Shown piece by piece: positions 15,466-24,761 of a DNA stretch of 31,948 bases. This DNA is from RGIG4608 sp045643885. Lineage in GTDB: Bacteria; Bacillota; Clostridia; Oscillospirales; CAG-272. The translations under genes and the position numbers were made by a program. The stretch covers positions 1 through 31,948 of the forward strand of contig JAZRFY010000032.1 in NCBI GenBank assembly GCA_045643885.1, in the 5' to 3' direction. The stretch's first letter is position 1. Every line of letters begins with the position of its first letter. Under the pieces are notes generated by a model. It saw only the letters and a program-made list of their open reading frames with translations. It made no database searches and was not told the origin of the DNA.

Positions 15466-16383
15466 ATGTTCATTCTTGAATTAATCAAAGCCGTTTTCTT
15501 AGGCATTATCGAGGGCATCACCGAGTGGTTGCCCATAAGCTCCACAGGTCACATCATCCTCTTTGACGAATTCTTTCCTATGACCGTGGGCAAGGACGTT
15601 CATCCCGACTTCACTTCGGAATTTATGTCCATGTTTGAGGTGGTCATTCAGCTTGGTGCTATCCTTGCGGTCGTTGTGCTGTTTTGGAGCAAGCTTTGGC
15701 CCTTCTCATTAAAATCAAGCAATGAGGAAAGACGCGCTATCTGGCGCACCTGGTTCAAGGTTTGCGTTGCAAGTGTCCCTGCAGCTGCAGTGGGTATTCT
15801 CCTTGATAAGATAATCGAAAAGGTTACGGGCAAGGATATCGACGATTGGCTCTATAACGGGCTCGTCGTTGCTATGATGCTCATTATATACGGAATTTTG
15901 TTCATCCTCATCGAAAAATCTAACAAGAATCGCACGCCGACCGTTTGCTCGGTGGGTGAGATATCCTATAAGCAAGCACTTTTGCTTGGTGCGTTCCAGG
16001 CACTTGCCATCGTTCCGGGAACTTCGCGTTCGGGCTCTACGATCCTTGGCTCTATGCTCATCGGATTTTCACGCTCCTGCGGAGCAGAGTTTTCCTTTTT
16101 CATGGGCATTCCCGCAATGGTGGGAGGAAGTCTTATAAAGGCGCTTGGATTCTTCAAATTCATCTCGGGTGAAAATTCATCGGGCATTGCTCTTGACGTA
16201 CCGATGGAGGCCTGGATAATCCTCGCAGCCTCGACCGTTGTCGCATTTTTGGTGTCCATGGTCGCGATAAAATTCCTTTTAAGCTTTGTAAAAAAGCGCT
16301 CTTTTGCTCCTTTTGGAGTTTACAGAATCGTTCTCGGTGCGATAGTTTTGATCTATTTTGCATTCTCGGGCAACGTAATTTAA
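15466..16383 (+). CDS. uppP: Undecaprenyl-diphosphatase UppP (BacA)
   Basis: This 305-residue polytopic membrane enzyme removes one phosphate from undecaprenyl diphosphate and so recycles the lipid carrier of peptidoglycan synthesis; it also gives bacitracin tolerance. Both family motifs are present: IIEGITEWLPISSTGHIILFDE near the N-terminus and VPGTSRSGSTILGSML at about 182-197. There are about eight hydrophobic segments. The start has TTTGGAG upstream. Its place between recF and remB is unusual compared with Bacillus; the DnaA-box region begins right after it. Confidence 0.95.
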   Translation: MFILELIKAVFLGIIEGITEWLPISSTGHIILFDEFFPMTVGKDVHPDFTSEFMSMFEVVIQLGAILAVVVLFWSKLWPFSLKSSNEERRAIWRTWFKVCVASVPAAAVGILLDKIIEKVTGKDIDDWLYNGLVVAMMLIIYGILFILIEKSNKNRTPTVCSVGEISYKQALLLGAFQALAIVPGTSRSGSTILGSMLIGFSRSCGAEFSFFMGIPAMVGGSLIKALGFFKFISGENSSGIALDVPMEAWIILAASTVVAFLVSMVAIKFLLSFVKKRSFAPFGVYRIVLGAIVLIYFAFSGNVI

Positions 16384-16790
16384 AAATTTTTTTCAAAATG
16401 ATAAAGCTTTTTCCAAAAATGAGTTGTTCCACAGGGGGACGAAACGCAGTCGCCAAGTGATGAACAATTTATGAATTTGTGGAAAAGTTTTGAAATATCC
16501 ACAATATTTCCACATGGCACAGTCCACAGTGGAAAAGCACCTATAAAACGGTGTTAACAAGGCTGCAAAGCCTTGATATCATTGACTTTTTCGTTTGTTG
16601 AAAAAGGGTGCGGAGAAAGTGGCAAGTGTGAAATTGCGCTCCGTTTTCCACAAAAAATGAGAAAAAAGCATAAAAGTTCCTCTTTCCACAGCCTTTTGTG
16701 GAAAAGTCAAAAAATCTCATTTTTCGCAAAAAATCGACTTTTTGGGAGTTGGTGACAGGATTTCGTCCCCCTGCTCATAATCAGGACAAG

Positions 16791-16799
16791 TTATCCACA
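16791..16799 (+). promoter_or_regulatory. Consensus DnaA box
   Basis: TTATCCACA is an exact match to the DnaA-box consensus, within the cluster 16425-16888. Confidence 0.9.
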
Positions 16800-16879
16800 A
16801 ATAGCTCCTATCTCTTATCACCGAGAATCCACAAGCTTTGAGGTGGCAAAAAGTCAGTGATATCAATGCTTTGAGGTGG

Positions 16880-16963
16880 TTTTCCACAAAATCCACCGGC
16901 TCTATTATTTACTAAAACTAATTATTATTTTATTTATTTCATTCATTTCGTTATTTTTATAGC
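16880..16963. other. Possible origin unwinding unit
   Basis: The last DnaA-box-like site (TTTTCCACA 16880-16888) is followed by a short GC-rich stretch (CCACCGGCTC), then TATTATTTACTAAAACTA and about 45 bp of nearly pure A/T. On the lower strand, reading 3' to 5', the bases after the GC-rich part are GAT AAT AAA. This resembles the box, GC cluster and DnaA-trio arrangement described in Bacillus. The match is short and is an inference. Confidence 0.5.
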
Positions 16964-17042
16964 GCGCGAGAATTGATATTTTTGATTTTTTTATCCAAAA
17001 CGCAGAGTGACGTTTTTCTGTCGCGCATCGGGGTTGGAATTG

Positions 17043-17051
17043 TGCTATAAT
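17043..17051 (+). promoter_or_regulatory. Promoter of remB-gyrB-gyrA (extended -10)
   Basis: TGCTATAAT is an extended -10 element, 39 nt upstream of remB. No convincing -35 is seen. Confidence 0.65.
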
Positions 17052-17089
17052 TTCACACAAAGGCAAATGAAGGGGAAAGGAGATGCCAA

Positions 17090-17356
17090 ATGATATACCT
17101 CAACGTAGGCTCGGGTAAGAGCATAAGGGAAAAGGATATAATCGGCATCTTTGATATGGATACGTCCACGGTCTCACCGATAACGAGAAAGCTGCTTTCA
17201 GAGGCAGAGAAGGCAAGAAGAACGGAGTTTCCGTCCTATGAGATTCCGAAATCGTTCATCCTTTACGTATCCGAGGACGGCGCTATAAAGGTATGCTTTT
17301 CGCAGTTTTCGTCGGTATCACTTCTTGGCCGAGTGGGTAAGGGAAGCGTGAGATAG
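17090..17356 (+). CDS. remB: RemB/YaaB-like DUF370 protein
   Basis: The 88-residue protein starts MIYLNVGSGKSIREKDIIGIFDMD and continues TVSPITRKLLSEAEKA, the pattern of the RemA/RemB family. In B. subtilis members regulate biofilm and osmolyte genes as DNA-binding ring-like oligomers, and remB sits between recF and gyrB as here. AAAGGAGATG precedes the start. The 121 bp to gyrB contain a small hairpin (TCGCAC/GTGCGA near 17402-17419) whose arms repeat those in the dnaA leader. Confidence 0.88.
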   Translation: MIYLNVGSGKSIREKDIIGIFDMDTSTVSPITRKLLSEAEKARRTEFPSYEIPKSFILYVSEDGAIKVCFSQFSSVSLLGRVGKGSVR

Positions 17357-17477
17357 AGCTTGAACGAAGCGAGCAATAAGAAGCTATGCAAAAGCTTTTT
17401 GTCGCACAGACGAGTGCGAACAACAAATTTCAGTAACTAATTCATTCACATACAATCAACATTGAAAGGAAACAGAA

Positions 17478-19442
17478 ATGGAAAACCTTGAGAAAAAGAA
17501 TGACCTCGTTGTCGAAGATGGCAACTATACCGAAGAAAATATTCAAGTCCTTGAAGGTCTTGAGGCGGTTAGAAAAAGACCCGGTATGTATATCGGTACT
17601 ACCTCAATCGGTGGTCTTCACCACCTCGTCTACGAAATCGTGGATAACTCCATCGACGAGGCTTTGGCAGGTCATTGTGACAAAATCACAGTTACGATCA
17701 ATCCCGACAATTCAATTACAGTAGAGGATAACGGTAGAGGTATCCCCTCGGCTATCCACCCCAAGCAGGGCATCCCTACTCCCGAGGTGGTTTATACCAT
17801 CTTGCATGCCGGCGGTAAATTCGGAGGTGGCGGCTATAAGATCGCAGGCGGTCTTCACGGCGTTGGTGCGTCCGTTGTTAACGCGCTCTCTGAATGGCTC
17901 GAGCTTGAGGACGTTTACGACGGAAAGGTATATACTGAACGCTTTGAAAGAGGTAAGGTCGCTCGCGCATTCACTTGTGTTGGCGATGCTACTGATAAGA
18001 AGAGTGGTGTTAAGGTTACATTCAAGCCCGACCCCGAGATATTTGAGGAGACCGTTTTCGTTTACCAGACACTCGAAAACAGAATGAGAGAGCAGGCGTT
18101 CCTTAACGCAGGTGTTCGCATCGTTCTTATAGACGGAAGAGTTGAAGAGCCCGTTGAAAACGAATTCGTTTACGAGGGCGGTATCAAGAGCTTCGTTGCT
18201 CATTTAAACGAGAACCGTCACAACGAGCTTATTCACCCCGAGGTCATCTACATGAAGGGTGAAAAGGGAACAAGCATTGCCGAGGTTGCTCTTCAGTATA
18301 ACGACAGCTACAACGAGCTCATCCTCTCATTTGCCAACAACATGCACACGATCGAGGGTGGTACTCACGAAACAGGCTTTAAGGCAGCTATCACGAAAGT
18401 ACTTAACGACTACGCACGCAAGTCCGGCATCCTTAAGGACAGTGACAAGAATCTTTCCGGTGAGGACGTTCGTGAGGGACTTTGTGCCATCATCAGCGTT
18501 AAGCTCGAGGATGCTCAGTTCGAGTCACAGACAAAGGCAAAGCTTGGTAACAGTGAAGTAAGAACCTTGGTTGAGGGTATCGTTAACGCAAAGCTTTCCG
18601 AATATTTCGAAGAGAATCCTTCAGTTGCAAAGAATATCATAGATAAGGCACTTCAGGCATCCCGTGCAAGAGAGGCTGCAAGAAAGGCGCGCGAGCTTAC
18701 CCGTCGCAAGGGTGTGCTTGGAGGCTCAACACTTCCCGGCAAGCTTCGTGACTGCCAGGAAAGAAGAATTGAAGTTACTGAGCTATATCTCGTAGAGGGA
18801 GACTCTGCGGGTGGTTCTGCAACACAGGGTAGAAACTCCAAGTTCCAGGCGATCCTTCCTCTTCGCGGTAAGGTACTTAACGTTGAAAAGACAAGAATCG
18901 ACAAGGTTTATTCCAACCAGTCCCTCATCCCCATCATTCAGGCGTTGGGATGCGGTATCGGTGAGGAATTCGACATTGCAAAGCTCCGTTACGGCAAGAT
19001 CATCATCATGGCCGATGCCGACGTTGACGGTTCACATATCAGAATCCTTCTTCTCACCTTCTTCTTCCGTCACATGCGTCAGCTCATCGACGACGGACAT
19101 ATCTACCTTGCACAGCCCCCTCTTTACAAGGTATACAAGAGAACAGGCGGTAGAAATCAGCAGGAATATTACGCTTTCTCCGACGCGGAGAGAGATAAAT
19201 ACATCGAGCTTCTCGGCGGACACAACGTTGAGGCGGACCGTTACAAAGGTCTTGGTGAAATGGACGCCGATCAGCTTTGGGAAACAACTATGAATCCCGA
19301 AACAAGAACACTCCTCAAGGTTACGACCGAGGATGCTGCTGCTTGTGATGCAATGTTCTCACTTCTCATGGGTGACAAGGTTGAGCCCAGACGTGAGTTC
19401 ATTGAACAAAACGCAAAATTTGCAGAAAATCTTGATATTTAA
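17478..19442 (+). CDS. gyrB: DNA gyrase subunit B
   Basis: This 654-residue ATPase subunit of gyrase introduces negative supercoils together with GyrA. The GHKL ATP site is visible as EIVDNSIDEALAGH, EDNGRGIP and GGLHGVGASVVNALS. The Toprim domain has LVEGDSAGGSATQGR and MADADVDGSHI. RYKGLGEMDADQLWETTM is the conserved C-terminal element. In SAGGSATQGR residue 449 is Thr where most gyrases have Lys. AAAGGAAA lies before ATG 17478. gyrA follows after 23 bp, so the two are co-transcribed. Confidence 0.98.
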   Translation: MENLEKKNDLVVEDGNYTEENIQVLEGLEAVRKRPGMYIGTTSIGGLHHLVYEIVDNSIDEALAGHCDKITVTINPDNSITVEDNGRGIPSAIHPKQGIPTPEVVYTILHAGGKFGGGGYKIAGGLHGVGASVVNALSEWLELEDVYDGKVYTERFERGKVARAFTCVGDATDKKSGVKVTFKPDPEIFEETVFVYQTLENRMREQAFLNAGVRIVLIDGRVEEPVENEFVYEGGIKSFVAHLNENRHNELIHPEVIYMKGEKGTSIAEVALQYNDSYNELILSFANNMHTIEGGTHETGFKAAITKVLNDYARKSGILKDSDKNLSGEDVREGLCAIISVKLEDAQFESQTKAKLGNSEVRTLVEGIVNAKLSEYFEENPSVAKNIIDKALQASRAREAARKARELTRRKGVLGGSTLPGKLRDCQERRIEVTELYLVEGDSAGGSATQGRNSKFQAILPLRGKVLNVEKTRIDKVYSNQSLIPIIQALGCGIGEEFDIAKLRYGKIIIMADADVDGSHIRILLLTFFFRHMRQLIDDGHIYLAQPPLYKVYKRTGGRNQQEYYAFSDAERDKYIELLGGHNVEADRYKGLGEMDADQLWETTMNPETRTLLKVTTEDAAACDAMFSLLMGDKVEPRREFIEQNAKFAENLDI

Positions 19443-19465
19443 GGAAAGGAGCAGTTTAATACATT

Positions 19466-22030
19466 ATGACAGACGTTAAAAATCACGATAGCGACAGAAT
19501 TGAATTTCCTGAACAGAAAATCATTGACGTCGAGATGAAAAAAGAAGTTGAACGCTCCTTTATCGAGTATTCAATGTCAGTTATTGCGGCGCGTGCTCTT
19601 CCCGACGTACGCGACGGTATGAAGCCCGGTCAGAGAAGAATCCTTTATGCTATGTACGAGGATCATCTCACAAGCGACAAGCCCTTCCGTAAGTCAGCTA
19701 CAACGGTAGGTAACGTTCTTGGACGTTATCACCCCCACGGTGACGCAGCCGTTTACGGCACAATGGTAAGAATGGCGCAGGACTTCTCTTACAGATACAC
19801 ACTCGTTGAAGGTCACGGAAACTTCGGTTCAGTTGACGGTGACGGCGCTGCTGCTTACCGTTATACAGAGGCGCGTCTTTCCAAAATCTCAGACGAGCTT
19901 ATGCGCGATCTTGACAAGAACGTTGTCGTTATGACAAGAAACTTCGACAACCGTCTTGACGAGCCCACAGTATTGCCCTCACGTTTCCCTAACCTCCTTG
20001 TTAACGGCTCGGTTGGTATCGCAGTTGGTATGGCGACTAACATCCCCACACACAATCTCGGTGAGGTGATCGACGGCACTATCTATAGAATGGACAATTC
20101 CGAATGCACAGTTGAGGAATTGATGGAGTGCATCAAGGGTCCCGACTTCCCCACAGGTGCTACGATTTACGGTGTAAACGGTATTATCGAGGCTTATAAG
20201 ACAGGTAGAGGACGCATCGTTGTTCGCGCGAAGGCGAAGATCGAAGAGGAAAATCGCAGAATCATCTTCACTGAGATTCCTTATATGGTTAACAAGTCCA
20301 CACTTTGTGCAAGCATCGGTGACCTTGCTAACGAAAAGAGAATCGACGGCATCACGGATATCCGCGACGAGTCCGGCAGAGCAGGTATGAGAATCGTTAT
20401 CGAGTACCGTCGCGATGCTAACGCACAGGTAATTCTCAATCAGCTTTACAAATATACACAGCTCCAGGAAACGTTTGCAGCAAATATGCTCGCACTCGTT
20501 AACAACGAGCCTAAAACTCTTTCACTCCCCGAAATCCTCGACCTCTACATCGAGCATCAGGAAAGCGTAATCAAGAGAAGAACACAGTATGACCTTGACA
20601 AGGCACTCGCGCGTCAGCACATCCTTGAAGGTTATAAGATCGCAAACGACAATATCGACGAGATCGTTGAGCTTATGAAGACTTCAAAGTCAATCCCTGA
20701 ATCCAAGGAGAGATTGATGGAAAGATACAGTCTTTCTGAGCTTCAGGCACAGGCAATCGTTGAGATGACACTCGGTCGTCTTACAGGCCTTGAAAGACAG
20801 AAAATCGAGGACGAGCTTATGCGTCTTGCAGCTCTCATTGCCGATCTTCGCGACATTCTCGGAAACGACCAGAGAGTCAGAGATATCATCAAGGGTGAAA
20901 TGCTCGAAATCAAGAGAAAGTTTGCCGACGAGAGAAGAACGGATATCGTTCCTGCCGAGGACGACATTCTTCTTGAGGACCTTATCGAGCGTCACGAGTG
21001 CGTTATCACACTCACTCATGCAGGATATATCAAGCGTCAGCCTGCCGACACTTACTCTGCTCAGAACAGAGGTGGTAAGGGCATCATCGGTATGACCACA
21101 AAGGAAGAGGACTTTATCGAAAAGGTTACTTCCGTACATTCTCACTCCTACCTTATGTTCTTTACGAATATCGGTAAGGTTCACATGAGAAAGGCTTATC
21201 AGATTCCCGAGGCTTCAAGAACAGCCAAGGGTACTTATATGGCAAACATCATCGAGCTTGAGGACGGCGAAAAGATCACAACAATGATCTCCGTTCCCGA
21301 ATTCAACGATACAGAGTATCTTATCATGGTTACCAAGTACGGCATCATCAAGAAGACTCTTCTTTCTGAGTACGAATATCAGAGAAAGGGCGGTAAGCGC
21401 GCTCTTAATCTCGACGAGGGTGACGAGCTTGTGTTCGTTATGAGAACGGAGGGTAATTCCGGTCTCGTTATCGCAACCAAGAACGGCTCTGCAGTTCGTT
21501 TCGACGAAAGCAACGTTCGTGCTATGGGACGCGTTGCCCGCGGTGTAAGAGGTATCAAGCTTCGTGAGGGCGACTACGTTTGTGGCGTTGCAGTTGTTGA
21601 CAATACAAAGAAGCTTATCACGATCACTGAAAACGGCTACGGTAAGAAGACTGAATTCTCCGACTTCAGAGAGATGAAGAACCGTGGCGGTAAGGGTATC
21701 ATCTGCCACAACATTACTGAAAAGACAGGTCTTCTTGCAGGTATCTCCGTTGTTGACGACGACAGCGACATCATGATGATCACCGACCAGGGACAAATGA
21801 TCCGTATCCGAGTTTCCGACGTTCCCACTTACTCAAGAAGTGCAGGTGGTGTTATCGTAATGAGACTTTCCGAGGGTCAGCACATCGTTAACTTCACAAG
21901 AGTTGCCAAGGAAGAGCCCGAGGATGAAGTTGCTCCTGCCGTTGAAGGCAGTGAGGGTGAGTCCTCCCAGCCTGCTGAAGTGGAAAACGCTTCTGTAGAA
22001 ACAGTTGAAGAAGCTCCCATCGAGGAGTAA
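19466..22030 (+). CDS. gyrA: DNA gyrase subunit A
   Basis: This 854-residue subunit breaks and rejoins DNA in gyrase. The catalytic Tyr is residue 133 in YRYTEARL. The GyrA-box is QNRGGKG in the C-terminal beta-pinwheel, and a related NRGGKG recurs about 190 residues later. The quinolone-determining region reads HPHGDAAVYGTMVRMAQ: Ala94 and Gly98 stand where E. coli has Ser83 and Asp87. The last roughly 40 residues form an acidic, low-complexity tail. The ribosome binding site AAAGGAG is about 14 nt from the ATG, rather far. A terminator follows at 22078. Confidence 0.98.
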   Translation: MTDVKNHDSDRIEFPEQKIIDVEMKKEVERSFIEYSMSVIAARALPDVRDGMKPGQRRILYAMYEDHLTSDKPFRKSATTVGNVLGRYHPHGDAAVYGTMVRMAQDFSYRYTLVEGHGNFGSVDGDGAAAYRYTEARLSKISDELMRDLDKNVVVMTRNFDNRLDEPTVLPSRFPNLLVNGSVGIAVGMATNIPTHNLGEVIDGTIYRMDNSECTVEELMECIKGPDFPTGATIYGVNGIIEAYKTGRGRIVVRAKAKIEEENRRIIFTEIPYMVNKSTLCASIGDLANEKRIDGITDIRDESGRAGMRIVIEYRRDANAQVILNQLYKYTQLQETFAANMLALVNNEPKTLSLPEILDLYIEHQESVIKRRTQYDLDKALARQHILEGYKIANDNIDEIVELMKTSKSIPESKERLMERYSLSELQAQAIVEMTLGRLTGLERQKIEDELMRLAALIADLRDILGNDQRVRDIIKGEMLEIKRKFADERRTDIVPAEDDILLEDLIERHECVITLTHAGYIKRQPADTYSAQNRGGKGIIGMTTKEEDFIEKVTSVHSHSYLMFFTNIGKVHMRKAYQIPEASRTAKGTYMANIIELEDGEKITTMISVPEFNDTEYLIMVTKYGIIKKTLLSEYEYQRKGGKRALNLDEGDELVFVMRTEGNSGLVIATKNGSAVRFDESNVRAMGRVARGVRGIKLREGDYVCGVAVVDNTKKLITITENGYGKKTEFSDFREMKNRGGKGIICHNITEKTGLLAGISVVDDDSDIMMITDQGQMIRIRVSDVPTYSRSAGGVIVMRLSEGQHIVNFTRVAKEEPEDEVAPAVEGSEGESSQPAEVENASVETVEEAPIEE

Positions 22031-22077
22031 AATAAAAAAGCAGTTGCCTTAGCGTCGGGCGCTAAAGGACAGTTAAA

Positions 22078-22114
22078 AAGCCGATATGGATTTTAATCCG
22101 TATCGGCTTTTTTT
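22078..22114 (+). terminator. gyrA terminator
   Basis: AAGCCGATATGGATT (22078-22092) pairs with AATCCGTATCGGCTT (22095-22109), including one wobble pair, and a T run follows to 22114. A second hairpin without T run (CCTTAGCG/CGCTAAAGG) lies just upstream at 22047-22068. Confidence 0.92.
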
Positions 22115-22126
22115 ATTGGATTTTTT

Positions 22127-24565
22127 CTACCAATTGCATATCTCCTTTTTTATTTTGATGACGACTACGGAGATGTCGTCGTTTTGAAGGTCGGCTTCGG
22201 CTCGTGCGCGACGGATGATTTTATCAGCAATCCTTGAGGACGGCTCGTCTGCGATATCCTTTTCACTCAAAATGCTTGTGATAAAGGAGCAATCGTCACC
22301 GTTTTTTATCGCGCCGTCACTTAGCATTACAACAAGGTCACCGTCCTCGCACCCGATGGACGTTTGCTTTGCGTCCAAGGAGCGCAAAATTCCTATCGGC
22401 AAGCTTGGTGAAGCTAATTTGAATACGTTTTCACGTCTTAACACGAAAGTGGGCGCAGCACCGCTTTTTACGAGCGTGAGAGCACCCGAATACAAATCGA
22501 GCTGCAACAAATCTATCGTTGCCGAGCATTCGTCCTCACTCTTGCTTATTTTTGTTCTCAAAACGGAGTTCAACATCTTTAGTGAGGTCTCCATCCTGTT
22601 GCCGGCTGAGAGCATGTTGCGAAGGAACACGTTGCATGTCTCGCTCGTGAGGGCGGCATTTCTTCCTGTGCCCATTCCGTCACTGATGAGGGCGTAGAGA
22701 TAATCGTTTTTGTTTTCAAAAATGCTCACCGTATCACCGCAAATGCTTTCCCCCTCACTTGCAAGACTTGAAAAAGCACAGTCGGCTGAGAAGGCGCGCT
22801 TTGCCTCGATGCTCATGTTCACCGAGCCAAACGACAAATCAAAGCTCGGTTGAGTCAGCTTCATGCCGACTGCATTCTCGATGGCTTTTATGAGAGTGGA
22901 TATATTGGCGCTTTCCTTTGCAATATCAAGGTTTCGCGCGATGATTTTGAGCTTTCTTTTGCCAAAGACCATCACGCTATGCTCACCGTAGCCAAGGTCC
23001 GAGATTATTTTGGATATCCTTTTGCCCATCTTTACGTCGGTCTTGAATTCGTCCTCGTTTTCGGCTATGGCATCGTTTAAAATATTGGATATCGCGTCAT
23101 AATCGAGGGCAAAAATCTCGGTTTTTTCGTTTTTGAATGCTTTTTTGGTCTCGGTAGCACAAAAGGTGTTGGCATCCTTTATTATTTTTTCCTTTCTGAG
23201 ACATTTCCGTCTGAATCCTTCAGGAAGCTTTCTTTCATCGGCGAAGCCGTGGGAGTGGAGCAAAACGGCAGTCTTTTTTATTGCCTCGAGAGTCATAGGA
23301 TACTCTGCACCGAAGCACGAGGTGCGGTTTTCACAGCCGTCGCAATGCTTTTCAAAGCTCTCCTCACATATCGAGTGGAGGTCGAGCATGCTCGGTCTTT
23401 TGAGCCTTGAGGATAGATTGTAAAAAATCTCCGAAAGGGATGAGAAGGAGTCCGAAATCTGACGGATCCTTTCGTCGTTCGAGATTATTTTTTCACGCGC
23501 CAGAATAAGATCCTCCGAAAAGTCGATGCTCTTTTGCGACGCGCCCAGGATGAATCGTTTAACGTCCTCGAAAATATCGAGTCGATCGGCAATGCCAAAG
23601 ACCAAAGACGAGGATAAAAGAGCAGGGAGGTCGCTTCCGAGAGCACCTATTCCGTGGACGTAGATTCCGAAAGCAAGTCCCGTAATGCAAACGGAAAGGC
23701 TTGCACCGAGAAGGGAGATTTTCGATATTGCCATATAGGAGATGGCGCAAAAGCCGAGCATGGGAGCATATTCAAGGGATACGGAAAGTCCCAGTGAAAG
23801 TCCTGCCACGATCCCATGTATAAATCCCTTTTTCGTTGCCAAAAGGGTCAGGAAGACTGCAAAGAAGAGAGGGACGGATATTCCCATAAGCTCGATCCCC
23901 GACAGAGAGAAGGTAAGAGCCGAAAGAATGGCAAGTGTGGAGATATCCAAAAGTCTTTGAGAGGTGGGAGTGATGGCAAACGCATGTCCCTTCTCCCTCT
24001 TCTGATTTTGGACAGTATAATATTTACTGAAAATAAAGGTTGCAAGTGGGGATGCGACAAGGTAGAGGATGGATGCAAATAGATCGTAGAACCTGAAACC
24101 TCCCTCCACTATGCGAAAAACTCCCACAAAAAAGACGCCTATGGCACAGCTCATCACCTTAAGGTGCGTGTTTTCGGTAAAGAGGTAGTAAATAGAGGCA
24201 AGTACTCCCTTTTTTACCCCCTCCTTGCTCCGTTTTTTGTCGATAAAAAGACTTGATGCAAGTCTTGTGCCAATGAGAAGGCACGAGCCCATCGCCAAGG
24301 AGAGTGAAAATTTGCCACCCTCAAACGACGAGGCAATCATTCCGACCAAAACCCACAGAGCCTCTTCGTTACAAGCTCCAAGCAAAGCAAAGCCTAAAGG
24401 ACGCGTGCCAAGTGGCATCTCGGCACAACTGAATAAAAATCCGAGCAAGAGGTATGCACACCCCTTTAAAAAGAGGAGGGCGATCTCCTTTTTAGAAAGT
24501 GATTCAAATTCCTTATTTTTTGATAAAACCTTTCTTTTGGTTTCGAGTAATTCTTGTTTTTCCAT
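22127..24565 (-). CDS. spoIIE: Stage II sporulation protein E (SpoIIE phosphatase)
   Basis: This 812-residue protein has about ten membrane segments in its N-terminal 300 residues, a central coiled region and a C-terminal PP2C-type phosphatase domain with SGAAPTF, ALISDGMGTGRNA and VVMLSDGA. In spore-formers it dephosphorylates SpoIIAA at the asymmetric septum and so activates sigma-F in the forespore. ATG 24565 is chosen because GAGGAAA lies 7 nt upstream. An in-frame ATG 96 bp earlier would add a tail with no obvious function. It converges on gyrA, and its presence implies a sporulating organism. Confidence 0.94.
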   Translation of the reverse strand: MEKQELLETKRKVLSKNKEFESLSKKEIALLFLKGCAYLLLGFLFSCAEMPLGTRPLGFALLGACNEEALWVLVGMIASSFEGGKFSLSLAMGSCLLIGTRLASSLFIDKKRSKEGVKKGVLASIYYLFTENTHLKVMSCAIGVFFVGVFRIVEGGFRFYDLFASILYLVASPLATFIFSKYYTVQNQKREKGHAFAITPTSQRLLDISTLAILSALTFSLSGIELMGISVPLFFAVFLTLLATKKGFIHGIVAGLSLGLSVSLEYAPMLGFCAISYMAISKISLLGASLSVCITGLAFGIYVHGIGALGSDLPALLSSSLVFGIADRLDIFEDVKRFILGASQKSIDFSEDLILAREKIISNDERIRQISDSFSSLSEIFYNLSSRLKRPSMLDLHSICEESFEKHCDGCENRTSCFGAEYPMTLEAIKKTAVLLHSHGFADERKLPEGFRRKCLRKEKIIKDANTFCATETKKAFKNEKTEIFALDYDAISNILNDAIAENEDEFKTDVKMGKRISKIISDLGYGEHSVMVFGKRKLKIIARNLDIAKESANISTLIKAIENAVGMKLTQPSFDLSFGSVNMSIEAKRAFSADCAFSSLASEGESICGDTVSIFENKNDYLYALISDGMGTGRNAALTSETCNVFLRNMLSAGNRMETSLKMLNSVLRTKISKSEDECSATIDLLQLDLYSGALTLVKSGAAPTFVLRRENVFKLASPSLPIGILRSLDAKQTSIGCEDGDLVVMLSDGAIKNGDDCSFITSILSEKDIADEPSSRIADKIIRRARAEADLQNDDISVVVIKIKKEICNW

Positions 24566-24678
24566 TTCAATTTCCTCATTTTTATACTTCGATAGCTTGA
24601 TTTTACATCCAAAACCTCGAAAAAACGGTCGAAGAGGGGAGGTAAATAAAGATATTTTCAATGTTTTTGAAAAAACTA

Positions 24679-24707
24679 TTGCATATTTATGTAAAAAGTG
24701 TTAGAAT
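24679..24707 (+). promoter_or_regulatory. Promoter of the YwaF-like gene
   Basis: TTGCAT (24679-24684) and TAGAAT (24702-24707) are 17 bp apart, 54 nt before the start codon at 24762. Confidence 0.6.
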
Positions 24708-24761
24708 TAATGTGATATATTATGTTTTATTGTATAACACTTTCCTGAAAGGAGATCAAGG

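Larger units (their letters stand above)
16384..17042. other. Probable replication origin (oriC)
   Basis: This gene-free region holds a dense cluster of DnaA-box-like sites. The perfect box is TTATCCACA at 16791-16799. TTTTCCACA occurs at 16644-16652 and 16880-16888, and its complement at 16478-16486 and 16697-16705. Weaker matches are at 16425, 16495 (ATATCCACA), 16506, 16682 and 16825. Sites occur in both orientations. An AT-rich tract, the likely melting region, follows at 16903-16963. No comparable cluster exists next to dnaA. The assignment rests on box density and context. Confidence 0.82.

Noticed and set aside
16541..16755. Short open frames in the origin region
   Set aside because: They span DnaA boxes and hairpins, show no coding pattern and lack ribosome binding sites.
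20690..21796. Two minus-strand open frames within gyrA
   Set aside because: They are shadows of a conserved coding region with strong codon bias.
23742..24704. Open frames on the + strand opposite spoIIE
   Set aside because: They are antisense to membrane-segment codons and have no start signals.
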